DNA of 64,000 nucleotides from Holophagaceae bacterium (GTDB lineage Bacteria; Acidobacteriota; Holophagae; Holophagales; Holophagaceae). Below are positions 52,618-60,955 of this stretch, one piece after another. Location: positions 1,674,001-1,738,000 of the forward strand of contig JADKKO010000004.1 in NCBI GenBank assembly GCA_016720465.1, in the 5' to 3' direction. Within the stretch, counting starts at the first letter, position 1. Every line of letters begins with the position of its first letter. Below the pieces are notes generated by a model that worked only from the letters and a program-made list of their open reading frames with translations, was not told where the DNA came from and made no database searches. Position numbers and translations under genes: made by a program.

Positions 52618-54066
52618 CTAGTTCACGCCGCCCATCATCCGCTTGATGCGCGGCGTCAAGGCCACCAGCACAATGGCCATGACTGTCGTAATGGCGAACA
52701 GGCCGCCGAAAAGGGTGGCGGGTTTCAAGCTTTCGCTGAATCCGCCCGCGAGTCCCGCGAGCATGTTGCCCATGCCGATGGCGAAGAAGAAAACCCCCAT
52801 CATCACCCCCGAATAGCGTGCCGGGGCCAACTTCGATACGGTGGACAGGCCCACCGGACTCAAGCAGAGCTCGCCGATGGTGTGCAGGCCATAGGTTCCG
52901 ATGAGCCAGTAGGGCGCGACTTTAAGGGTGGGGTCCGCCGTGTAGGCTTGGCTGGGGAGCACCAGCAGCAGCATCCCGGCTCCCACGAAGAAAAGACCCA
53001 GGGTGAATTTGATGGGGCTGCTGGGTTCCTTCTCTTTGAGGGCGATCCAAAGCCAGCTGAATATCGGCGCCAGGAAGAGCAGCCAGATGGAGTTCACGCT
53101 CTGGAACCAGGTGGAACGGATGGTGAACCCGAAGATCTCCATGCGCGTGTGCTCGTCGGCGAAGAGGTTCAGGGTGGTGCCCGCCTGCTCGAAGACGAAG
53201 AAGAAGATCATGATGAAGAAGACCAGGATCACGACCACCCACATGCGGCTGCGTTCCTCAGGGGTCAGGGGCTCGTGGACGATCTGCTCGCCATGCTCGG
53301 AGATTCCTCCGGGTTTCATGCCCACGTTCCCCAGGGAGCTCTGCCGCAGGGAGTACTGGACCAGTCCGGCCACCATGGCCAGGCCCGCGAACCCGAAGGC
53401 CCAGCGCCAGCCATTGGCTGAGGCCAGGCCCACTTTGCCCAGGGCGGCCACGAACACCGGGTCCTGGGCCATGAACCCCAGGATCAGCGGGGCGATGAGG
53501 GCGCCGATGTTGATTCCCATGTAGTAGATGGTGTAGCCGCCGTCCTGCCGTGGATCATTCTTGTCGTACAGCATTCCGACGATGGAGGTGCAATTGGTCT
53601 TCAGCAGGCCGGTGCCGACGGCGATCACGGCGAGTCCCAGGTAGAACATGGCCAGCGGGCCCGAGGCCAGGGAGAACTCGCCCAACGCGATGAGCACGCC
53701 CCCGACCAGGACGGCTTTCCGGTATCCCAGGAACCGGTCCGCGATCCATCCTCCCGGAACGCTCAGGGCATAGACGAAGAACGTATAGAGGCCGTAAAGG
53801 AGGCCGGCGAATTTGAGCGACAGCCCAAGGCCGCCCGCGGAGGCAGGCGCCGTCATGTAGAGCAACAGCAAGGCCCGCATGCCGTAGTAGCTGAACCGCT
53901 CCCACATCTCGGTGAAGAATAGGGGATTCAGGCCTTTGGGGTGGTTGCGCAGGGAGAAGAGGCCATAGCCCACGAAGCCCACCCAGAGGGCCAAAGCCAC
54001 GGCCAGGGGTGTGAACGCGCTTAAGGTCACAGGGGTGGCTTGGATGGCCAGCGGAAGCAGATTCAT
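52618..54066 (-). CDS. POT-family proton-coupled peptide transporter
   Basis: 482 residues with about 14 helices. FFTEMWERFSYYGMRALLLLYM is the E-x-x-E-R-F-x-Y-Y-G signature for proton coupling and peptide binding. GGWIADRFLGYRKAVLVGG is the MFS motif between helices 2 and 3. It imports di- or tripeptides, or related substrates. Its leader (TTTTTCCGGA-TC-AACCC-ATG) is nearly the same as that of pepQ. Downstream on the same strand is the sensor kinase. Confidence 0.94.
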   Translation of the reverse strand: MNLLPLAIQATPVTLSAFTPLAVALALWVGFVGYGLFSLRNHPKGLNPLFFTEMWERFSYYGMRALLLLYMTAPASAGGLGLSLKFAGLLYGLYTFFVYALSVPGGWIADRFLGYRKAVLVGGVLIALGEFSLASGPLAMFYLGLAVIAVGTGLLKTNCTSIVGMLYDKNDPRQDGGYTIYYMGINIGALIAPLILGFMAQDPVFVAALGKVGLASANGWRWAFGFAGLAMVAGLVQYSLRQSSLGNVGMKPGGISEHGEQIVHEPLTPEERSRMWVVVILVFFIMIFFFVFEQAGTTLNLFADEHTRMEIFGFTIRSTWFQSVNSIWLLFLAPIFSWLWIALKEKEPSSPIKFTLGLFFVGAGMLLLVLPSQAYTADPTLKVAPYWLIGTYGLHTIGELCLSPVGLSTVSKLAPARYSGVMMGVFFFAIGMGNMLAGLAGGFSESLKPATLFGGLFAITTVMAIVLVALTPRIKRMMGGVN

Positions 54067-54106
54067 GGGTTGATCCGGAAAAAGTCAGTATGAGTCAAAA
54101 GGGCGC

Positions 54107-56329
54107 TTACAGATTCTTCTGAATGAATTCCCACATGGCCTGCATGCGGGCGTAGACGTGCTGCGGGGCGCTGGGACCGTGGGCGGAGCCCGGCAGCAGC
54201 ACCGCATCCGCGGTGTGGCCGGCTTTCTGCAAGGCATCCAGGAACTGGATGGTGTTCTGCGGATGCACGTTGTCGTCCAGCGTCCCGTGGAAGATCAGTG
54301 CCTTGCCGTGGAGATTATTCGCCGCCTTCAGGACCGAGGTGGCGTCATAGCCCGCCGCGTTCTCGCTGGGCAGGCCCATGAAGCGCTCGGTGTAGATGCT
54401 GTCATAGAGCCGCCAATCGGTGACAGGCGCGCCCACCAGGCCGAGCTTGTAATTTGAGCAATGCGTCAGCGCATAGGCCGTCATGAATCCGCCGTAGCTC
54501 CAGCCTTCCAGCGCCACGCGGCCCATGTCCGCCCAGGGTCTCCGGCCCAGCCACTCCAGGCCCTCCAGTTGATCCTTGAGCTCCTGTTCGCCCAGGCGCT
54601 TGTAGATGCCCTCCGCGCTGCTGAGCCCCTTGCCCGAAGCGCTGCGGTTGTCGCAGACCCACACCACATAGCCCTGCTGCGCCAGGAAGTGGTACCAGAG
54701 CATGGAAGCGGAAAAGGCATCCAGCACCTGCGGGGCCTGCGGCCCGCCATAGATGTGCTGGAAGATGGGGTACTTTTTCTTCGCATCGAAATCCGGGGGC
54801 AGCACCAACATGGTCGGCATGGGGAAACCGTCCTTGGTGAGCACCGTCTGGAAGGCCACGCGCCCGAAACGGATGTCCTTGAAGGCCTGGGTCACGCGGC
54901 CCTCCAGGGCCTTCACCACCCGGCCATCCATATCCACCAGGCCGACTTGGGTAGGGCTGTGGGCATCGCTCCAGCTATCCACCCCGAGCTGGAAATCAGG
55001 GCTGATTTTCATTCGGTGGGTCCCGCCCCGGAGGGTGTGCCGCGCCAACAGGCCATTGGGCAGGGCCCCGTCGAGATCCGCGCTGTAGCTGTCGAGGCCT
55101 GCGGGGTTGTTTTCCGTGGCGCTGAAATAGACGCGTTTCGATTTTTCATCCACGCCGTAAAAATCGCGCACCTCCCAGGTGCCCGCGGTGACGGCCCTCA
55201 TCGGCTTGCCCTTCTTGTCGTAGCGGTAGAGATGGCGGTGGCCGGTGCGGTCGGACTCCCAGATGAATCCGCCGTCCTTCAGGAAGACCGGCAAGGGAAG
55301 GCGTTCCTGCCAGGCTTTTCCGCTCTCCTTGACCATCACGGAGCTGGCGGTGCCTTCGAAGCGGCGCAGTTCCAGCCAGGTCTGGAGGCGATCCTGGTAG
55401 CTGGCCAGCAACAGCCCCTTCGGATCCCAGCCCACCTGGACCAGCAAGGTCTCCTTGCCGGGGTAAGGGTCCTCCATCCAGGTCGTCTGGCCCACTAGGT
55501 CCACCACGCCGAGGCGTGCGATTGGATTGGGATCGCCGGCTTTCGGGTAGCGGGCGGTTAGCACTTTCTGGGGTTGGCTGCGGTCATCCACCAGCGTGTA
55601 AACCGGCACTTTTGATTCATCTAGACTCAGGTACGCGATCCGCTGGCTGTCCGGCGACCACCAGAAAGCGCGGAAGGTGCCGCGGCCATAGATCTCCTCC
55701 TGGTAGACCCAATCCAGGCGGCCGTTGAACAGCGTTGCGGATCCGCCGCGGGTGAGCTGGGTCTCCTTGCCCGTTGCGAGGTCCACCGCGTACAAGTCAT
55801 TGCCCCGGAGATAGGCGACCTTTTTTCCGTCGGGGCTGAAGGTCGGATCGTCCTTGGGTTCCTTGGAGGAAGTGAGCCGTTGGGCCCTGGGGCCATCTTT
55901 TCCCAGCTCGATAGCGTAGAGGTCCGCATCCACCGCCACGATGAACTGGCGGAAATCCTTGTCCCAGGTGAAATTTCCGCGATTGACCGCACGCTTGGCG
56001 AGGTCCTGATCCACGCCGAGTTTCACCAGTTCCGCCACGACCTGGTCGGGCTCGACATGGGCGGAGCTCGAATTTTTTTTCAGGTCGATGCGCGTGGCGC
56101 TGAGTTTCCCCTCTTCGGTCTTGGTCGCGAGCAACGCTCCGTCCGGCATCCAATCGAAATGTGTCTTCGGCCTTTCCAGGAAGGGCAGCTTTTTCGTCGG
56201 GTGGTACAGGCTTTCAAGGCTCAGCACGGTGCTGCCTGTCAGCCTAGGCTCGCCTTGCTGGGGCGCGGTGGCTGGCATCTGGGCCGCGAGGGCTGTTGTG
56301 AAGAGCAACGTAAGCAGTCGATGGTTCAT
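54107..56329 (-). CDS. S9-family peptidase (dipeptidyl-peptidase IV-like)
   Basis: 740 residues with signal peptide (MNHRLLTLLFTTALAAQ). An N-terminal beta-propeller (WSPDSQRIAYLSLDESKVPVY, LYAVDLATGKETQLTRGG) leads to the alpha/beta-hydrolase. Catalytic Ser611 is in EGWSYGGFMTAY, Asp in GTLDDNVHPQN and His in SAHGPSAPQH. DPP IV-like enzymes cut Xaa-Pro or Xaa-Ala dipeptides from polypeptides in the periplasm or outside. AGGA is seven bases before the ATG, just after an AT hairpin. Confidence 0.93.
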   Translation of the reverse strand: MNHRLLTLLFTTALAAQMPATAPQQGEPRLTGSTVLSLESLYHPTKKLPFLERPKTHFDWMPDGALLATKTEEGKLSATRIDLKKNSSSAHVEPDQVVAELVKLGVDQDLAKRAVNRGNFTWDKDFRQFIVAVDADLYAIELGKDGPRAQRLTSSKEPKDDPTFSPDGKKVAYLRGNDLYAVDLATGKETQLTRGGSATLFNGRLDWVYQEEIYGRGTFRAFWWSPDSQRIAYLSLDESKVPVYTLVDDRSQPQKVLTARYPKAGDPNPIARLGVVDLVGQTTWMEDPYPGKETLLVQVGWDPKGLLLASYQDRLQTWLELRRFEGTASSVMVKESGKAWQERLPLPVFLKDGGFIWESDRTGHRHLYRYDKKGKPMRAVTAGTWEVRDFYGVDEKSKRVYFSATENNPAGLDSYSADLDGALPNGLLARHTLRGGTHRMKISPDFQLGVDSWSDAHSPTQVGLVDMDGRVVKALEGRVTQAFKDIRFGRVAFQTVLTKDGFPMPTMLVLPPDFDAKKKYPIFQHIYGGPQAPQVLDAFSASMLWYHFLAQQGYVVWVCDNRSASGKGLSSAEGIYKRLGEQELKDQLEGLEWLGRRPWADMGRVALEGWSYGGFMTAYALTHCSNYKLGLVGAPVTDWRLYDSIYTERFMGLPSENAAGYDATSVLKAANNLHGKALIFHGTLDDNVHPQNTIQFLDALQKAGHTADAVLLPGSAHGPSAPQHVYARMQAMWEFIQKNL

Positions 56330-56342
56330 TGGTTGGTCCTAA

Positions 56343-56365
56343 TAAAATTTCAGAATGAAATTTTA
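56343..56365. repeat. AT-only palindrome before the S9 peptidase gene
   Basis: TAAAATTTCA-gaa-TGAAATTTTA is a perfect 10-base inverted repeat in the 37-base pepQ-S9 gap, ending about ten bases before the ribosome site. Confidence 0.7.
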
Positions 56366-56366
56366 A

Positions 56367-57689
56367 TCACTCGGGCAGATGCATCCGCGTCAGGTTCCGG
56401 TGGCCGTCCTTGGTCACCAGCACGTTGTCTTCGATTCGGATGCCTCCGAAGGGCGTGAGGGCATCAATGAGCGTCCAATTGAATTTGGCGGAATGCTGGG
56501 TTTTATCGCCGGTCCGGAAGGGGCGCAGGAGCATGGGGATGAAGTAGAGGCCTGGCTCCACGGTGAAGACGTTGCCTTCCTCGATCATGCGGGTGGTGCG
56601 CAGGAAAGGGTGTTCCGGCGGCTGCGGAGCCGGGGCGCCGTCGGGTCCCAACTGCTTGCCAGCGACATCGTGGACCTGGATTCCCAGGTGATGGCCGAGC
56701 CCGTGCGGGAAGAATGGCTTGGTATAGCCGTTGGCCACGGCGTCATCGCGATCCGTGTCCCGCAGGAAGCCCTGGTCCAGCAGGATGTCGGCGATCTTGA
56801 AATGGGCCTGGTGGTGGAATTCGCCGTAGTGCAGGCCCGGCTTCACCAGGGCGCACAGCTCCTGCTGCATTCTTTCCATCGAAGCCAGCAGGTCCACGAA
56901 ACGCGGGTCGCAGCGGGGCGCGGCAAAGGTGCGCGTGATGTCGGAGGCGTAGGCCTGGTGGCGGGCGCCGGCGTCCAGAAGCAGGGTGGCGCCGTCCCGC
57001 GGCGTTTTTCGCTTGCCGTGGTAGTGGAGGATGGCGCCCATCTCATTGAGGGCCACGATGCTGGTGTAGGGCAGGTCTTCGTCCACGCAGCCCACGGCCT
57101 GGATGTAGGCCCAGTGGATTTCCAGTTCGGAAGCTCCACCCAGGAAAGCCTGCCTGGCCGCGCGATGGCCCCGCGCGCCCATCTGCTGCGCCTCATCCAT
57201 GCAGGCCAGTTCGTAGGAGGTTTTGAAACTGCGGGTCCAGTCCAGATGCTTGGTGATGTTTTCAGGGTTCACTTCCAAGCCTGCCGCCTCGGCGCGCTTG
57301 GGCTCGTCGCCGATGTAGGCGCCCTTGGGACAGGCGCCGAGGGCCGCCCAGACTTCATCCACCGTGCCGCATTCGGCCAGGTCGAAGCCATCGGCCCAGA
57401 AGGGAGAGCCCAGCGGCGATTGGAGATACCAGAAATCCTCGGGCGCGTAGCGGATCAGGATGGGTTTCTTGCCCGGCTGGATCTTGAGCAGGTGCTGTGG
57501 CCCTTCCATCGGGCACCAGTGCAGGAAATGGGGCGTCCCATAGAAGGGCGCCTCGCGGTCGTCGGCGAAATAGTCGAACTGCACGCCGCTGCTGACCACC
57601 AGGGTCTCGAAGCCCGTGCGGGCCATGGCCGCTTCGCCATCTTTCATGCGCTGGGCCAGGTGTTCACGGAAGAGCGGCGCAAGATCCAT
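56367..57689 (-). CDS. pepQ: Xaa-Pro dipeptidase
   Basis: 440-residue metallopeptidase cleaving X-Pro dipeptides. Metal ligands are visible: LLDAGARHQAYASDITRTF (two Asp), GLGHHLGIQVHDV (His), VFTVEPGLYF (Glu) and GGIRIEDNVLV (Glu). The ATG at 57689 follows CCGGAGTGAACCC. It ends the degradation chain from POT uptake and S9 cleavage. Start at 57725 would add 12 residues and overlap the cation-transporter stop. Confidence 0.95.
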   Translation of the reverse strand: MDLAPLFREHLAQRMKDGEAAMARTGFETLVVSSGVQFDYFADDREAPFYGTPHFLHWCPMEGPQHLLKIQPGKKPILIRYAPEDFWYLQSPLGSPFWADGFDLAECGTVDEVWAALGACPKGAYIGDEPKRAEAAGLEVNPENITKHLDWTRSFKTSYELACMDEAQQMGARGHRAARQAFLGGASELEIHWAYIQAVGCVDEDLPYTSIVALNEMGAILHYHGKRKTPRDGATLLLDAGARHQAYASDITRTFAAPRCDPRFVDLLASMERMQQELCALVKPGLHYGEFHHQAHFKIADILLDQGFLRDTDRDDAVANGYTKPFFPHGLGHHLGIQVHDVAGKQLGPDGAPAPQPPEHPFLRTTRMIEEGNVFTVEPGLYFIPMLLRPFRTGDKTQHSAKFNWTLIDALTPFGGIRIEDNVLVTKDGHRNLTRMHLPE

Positions 57690-57717
57690 GGGTTCACTCC
57701 GGAAAAAGGACGGGTCC

Positions 57718-58356
57718 TCAATCATGCCCGCACCCGCAGCCTCCGGTGAAGCCAGGCGCGCGGGCCGCCCTTATTCCTTCAACGCCCTCCTTGAGGATCA
57801 ACAGCCCAAGCAGGATCGCCGCGGCGCCATCCAGCCACCAGAGGCCCGGGCTCAGCATGAACAGCAGGCTCCCGGCGAAGAGCACCATCGAAAGCCGGAT
57901 GCAGGCCAGGCTGCAGGCCGCATCGCTTCTCAGGGCCGCGCTGTCCAGGGCGGCTGCCGCGCGGGTCTTGGCGCGCCACAGGAAGAACATGAAAGCCAGG
58001 GATAGGCTCGAGATCACGAGGCCCGGCAGAGTGGTGGGTGGATGATGGCCTGAGACAAGCTGCAGGATGGCGCCCAGTTGGATGACCATCGCGAGCAGCA
58101 CGAACAGCGCGCCGATGGCGAGGACCGCGCGGCGCTCTGCTTCCGTTCCCGCCGCTTTAAATCCTTTGCGGAGCCGGGCCATCACGACCACCGCCGAGGC
58201 CACCTCGATCAGGCTGTCGAATCCGAAGCCCCAGAGCGCCACGGAATCGTCGCTCACGCCGAAGCCGATGGAGACAGCGCCTTCCATCAGGTTGTAGACC
58301 ACCGTGAACCAGGCCAGGACCCAGGCTCGCCGCACCCAGCCGGCTGCCCCGGTCAA
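57718..58356 (-). CDS. CDF-like cation transporter
   Basis: 212 residues with five to six helices. The family start VYNLMEGAVSIGFGVSDDSVALWGFGFDSLIEVASAVVV has the Asp residues of transmembrane helix 2. ALRSDAACSLACIRLSMV and WWLDGAAAILLGLLILKEG are the helix 5-6 region. Length is short and the C-terminal cytoplasmic domain of CDF exporters is missing, replaced by a Gly/Cys/His tail (GGCGCGHD). The overlap with mqnA is four bases. The metal is unknown. Confidence 0.82.
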   Translation of the reverse strand: MTGAAGWVRRAWVLAWFTVVYNLMEGAVSIGFGVSDDSVALWGFGFDSLIEVASAVVVMARLRKGFKAAGTEAERRAVLAIGALFVLLAMVIQLGAILQLVSGHHPPTTLPGLVISSLSLAFMFFLWRAKTRAAAALDSAALRSDAACSLACIRLSMVLFAGSLLFMLSPGLWWLDGAAAILLGLLILKEGVEGIRAARAPGFTGGCGCGHD

Positions 58357-59168
58357 AGGAATTTCAAAGGCAGGTGTTCCGGCGCGAAACCATGGTTCAC
58401 GGCCTTCTCGAAGAACAGGGAGAGGCTCCGGATCTCGGCTTCGCCCAGGCGGTAATGGATGTTTTCGGTCAGATACTCGCTCAGTTCCAGCTTGGTCCAG
58501 GGGATATGGCGGCGGGCCTCCTCCACGATGTCCGGGATATGGGCCATGCCAGTCTCCAGGCTCTTGTGGAAGAAGGCTCCGACCCCGCCGGGAAGGTCCA
58601 GCCGGGGGGCTTCATCGCGCACCGTCCACAGGGCGAAGACGAAGGGCAGGCCGGTCCACTCGAACCATTCCTCGGCCAGGTCCAGCACCATCAGGCCCTC
58701 CTTGCGGGCCCGCATGCTCTGGTCGCCGATCATCAGCGCCGCATCGTGGTCCGCCAGCATGGCCTCCATGTCAGGGGCCATGTCCGTGACCTCCGGGCTC
58801 ACGCCATAGCGTTCCCGAAGGAGCAGTTGCGCCAGCACCGCCGAGGTGCGGGAGGAGGTGTCCAGCGCCAGGGACTTGATCTCCTCGGGCGGAACCTTGG
58901 AGAGCACCACGACGCTCCGCACGCGTTTGGGCGAGGCGATGCACAAGCCCGGGACGATCCGCAGCTTGGGGATGCGCAGGTATTCGATGGAGCTGATGAG
59001 CCCCGCATCCACCTCGCCATCGCGGAGCTTGTCGGCGCAGGCCGAAGGCACATGGAATTTCAGATGGAAATGCTCCCACCCCAACCCGTGTTTGAACCCG
59101 TAGTTCAAGGGGGCCGCATTCAGGTACTCGATGATGGACAAGCGGAATGGTTGCGATTCAGCCATCAT
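58353..59168 (-). CDS. mqnA: Chorismate dehydratase (menaquinone synthesis, futalosine route)
   Basis: 271 residues. MqnA removes water from chorismate to give 3-enolpyruvylbenzoate, the first step of the futalosine pathway. The periplasmic-binding-protein fold start is FRLSIIEYLNAAPLNYGF, then DAGLISSIEYL and SLALDTSSRTSAVLAQLLLRERYG, all typical. ALMIGDQSMRA is the expected second-domain motif. No other mqn gene is present here. A second Met three bases on is also possible. Confidence 0.92.
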   Translation of the reverse strand: MMAESQPFRLSIIEYLNAAPLNYGFKHGLGWEHFHLKFHVPSACADKLRDGEVDAGLISSIEYLRIPKLRIVPGLCIASPKRVRSVVVLSKVPPEEIKSLALDTSSRTSAVLAQLLLRERYGVSPEVTDMAPDMEAMLADHDAALMIGDQSMRARKEGLMVLDLAEEWFEWTGLPFVFALWTVRDEAPRLDLPGGVGAFFHKSLETGMAHIPDIVEEARRHIPWTKLELSEYLTENIHYRLGEAEIRSLSLFFEKAVNHGFAPEHLPLKFL

Positions 59169-59211
59169 TAGAGCTTAGCGGCGAAGCTTGAAGCTTGGGG
59201 GGAAGTCGAGG

Positions 59212-59361
59212 AGTCAAAAAGTCGAAAAGTTGAAAAGTCGATAGTCAAGAAGCGCCAGTCTGAGTGCCATCTTCTTCTGTTTCCTTGCTCCAATCGTCCT
59301 TCGAATTTCCCTCGCTCTCAGCTTCAACTTTTCAACCTTCAACTTTTTCAACTTTTCAACT
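59212..59361. repeat. Inverted CAACTTTT octamer arrays upstream of ogt
   Basis: The left array (59212-59247) reads AAAAGTCG/AAAAGTTG and the right (59320-59361) CAACTTTT/CAACCTT, so they are inverse versions. Same unit as at 39.7 kb. They lie between the divergent mqnA and ogt genes. Confidence 0.7.
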
Positions 59362-59371
59362 CCCAAAGCCC

Positions 59372-59896
59372 ATGTCCCACATGACCATCTGGACCCATCG
59401 CCTCGAAACACCCATCGGCACCATGGGCGCGGCCTTCGACGGAGAGGGGTATCTGACCCGTCTGGATTTCCTGATGGAGGGGCGGCCCGCCAACTGGGCG
59501 GAGCCGCAGACAAAGCGCGAAGACCAGGCTTTCGGGTTCTTGAAAGCTCAGATGGATGCCTATTTCCGGGGTTCGCTGCGGACCTTCAACGTCCCCCACA
59601 AGGCCACCGGCACCGGCTTCCAGAAGCGGGTCTGGGCCGAGTTGGAAGGCATTCCCTTCGGCCGGACCATCAGCTATCTGGAATTGGCCAATCGTTTGGG
59701 CAATCCCCAGTGCATCCGCGCGGCGGGGCGGGCCAATGGCGCCAACCCCATTTCCATCCTGATCCCATGCCACCGCGTCATCGGCAGCGATGGAAAGCTG
59801 GTGGGCTACGGCGGAGGCTTGCCGCGCAAGCAAGCCCTGCTGGAGTTGGAGGGCGCGCTGCCGAGACATGAGGCGGGGCCCTACGGTTGGGCTTAG
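59372..59896 (+). CDS. ogt: Methylated-DNA--protein-cysteine methyltransferase
   Basis: 174 residues. The active site is ISILIPCHRVIGSDG with Cys as methyl acceptor, and TGFQKRVWAELEGIPFGRTISY is the helix-turn-helix part. The N-terminal part is the usual DUF-like lid. It repairs O6-methylguanine. The start at 59372 (MSHMTIW) or 59381 (MTIWTH) is open; no strong ribosome site is seen. Confidence 0.93.
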   Translation: MSHMTIWTHRLETPIGTMGAAFDGEGYLTRLDFLMEGRPANWAEPQTKREDQAFGFLKAQMDAYFRGSLRTFNVPHKATGTGFQKRVWAELEGIPFGRTISYLELANRLGNPQCIRAAGRANGANPISILIPCHRVIGSDGKLVGYGGGLPRKQALLELEGALPRHEAGPYGWA

Positions 59897-59916
59897 AGCG
59901 CGTTTCCGGGTCCCGC

Positions 59917-60342
59917 TCAGCCCCGAACGGCCACGGACCCGACCCGAAGCGGCCCGCGCTCCAGTTCCAGCAGCTCCTCGGTCTGGGCCTGGAAGGCGTC
60001 CTTCAGATGGTCGAGGGCCTTCCGCACATCCACGCCTTTGCCGCAGGTGAAGAAATCCACGGCGGCGAAATGGTGTTCAGGCCAGGTATGGATGGCCAGG
60101 TGGCTTTCCGCGATGATCACGGCTCCGCTCACACCCTGGCCGCCGTCCTGGTCCGCGAAATGATGGAAGCTGCAGGTGACGATGGTGGCGCCGGAACTCC
60201 GGGCGGCCTCCAGCATGGAGCTTTCCACGAGCGACAAATCCGCCAGCCGGGCCGCGGTGCAGCCGCCAAGTTCCGCCAGGGTGTGCCGGCCCAATGAAGC
60301 CATCAGATAAGCTAGCAGGAGCCAGACCTCGCCGTCGTTCAT
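59917..60342 (-). CDS. speD: S-adenosylmethionine decarboxylase proenzyme
   Basis: 141 residues of the bacterial SpeH type. The self-cleavage Glu-Ser is in IIAESHLAIHTWPE, producing the pyruvoyl group; CSFHHF and the TCGKGVDVRKA helix complete the fold. It makes the aminopropyl donor for spermidine. speA is in the same window. A 23-base hairpin lies between this gene and fabZ. Confidence 0.93.
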   Translation of the reverse strand: MNDGEVWLLLAYLMASLGRHTLAELGGCTAARLADLSLVESSMLEAARSSGATIVTCSFHHFADQDGGQGVSGAVIIAESHLAIHTWPEHHFAAVDFFTCGKGVDVRKALDHLKDAFQAQTEELLELERGPLRVGSVAVRG

Positions 60343-60377
60343 AAATCATCCCCTCATTCCGAGTTAGGAACGGCATA

Positions 60378-60430
60378 AGCGGCCGTAACGAACCAACCAG
60401 AAAAGCACTGGTTGGTTCGAAACGGCCGCT
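60378..60430. repeat. Near-perfect 23-base hairpin between speD and fabZ
   Basis: AGCGGCCGTAACGAACCAACC-AG and its inverse (two internal mismatches) flank AAAAGCA. No T run follows on either side. It sits in the divergent promoter region. Confidence 0.85.
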
Positions 60431-60481
60431 AAACCGCACGGGGCCCGGTATGAGATACTTAAAAATATTCGGAGACTATGC

Positions 60482-60955
60482 ATGACGGACGCAAGGACGC
60501 CCAACACCATCGATCTGCAGGGAATCATGGATCTGCTGCCGCACCGGTATCCCATGCTTCTGGTGGACCGGATCCTGGATTTCGAACCCAGCGACTGGAT
60601 CCGCGGCCTGAAGAACATTTCCTTCAACGAGGAGGTCTTCCAAGGGCACTTTCCCAAGCGGCCGATCTTTCCGGGCGTCCTCATCGTGGAGGCCATGGCG
60701 CAGACCGGCGGCTGCCTGATGATGCGGGAATTCGAGGACAGGGACAAGAAAGTCATCTACTTCATGGGCATCGATGGCGTGAAATTCCGGAAGCCCGTGC
60801 TGCCAGGCGATCAGCTCGTGATGGAAGTCAAGGTGGTCAGCATGAAGGGCCGGGTCTGCAAGATGCGCGGTGAGGCTTTCGTTGAGGGCGTGAAAGTGGC
60901 CGAAGCCGAATTCATGTCCATGCTCGTGGACCTGGCGGAGGGCGGATCCAAATGA
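60482..60955 (+). CDS. fabZ: 3-hydroxyacyl-ACP dehydratase
   Basis: 157 residues. LLPHRYPMLLVDRI and HFPKRPIFPGVLIVEAMAQ give catalytic His and Glu of FabZ. It dehydrates beta-hydroxyacyl-ACP in fatty-acid synthesis. It is coupled to lpxA by ATGA, an arrangement found in many Gram-negative bacteria. Confidence 0.97.
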   Translation: MTDARTPNTIDLQGIMDLLPHRYPMLLVDRILDFEPSDWIRGLKNISFNEEVFQGHFPKRPIFPGVLIVEAMAQTGGCLMMREFEDRDKKVIYFMGIDGVKFRKPVLPGDQLVMEVKVVSMKGRVCKMRGEAFVEGVKVAEAEFMSMLVDLAEGGSK

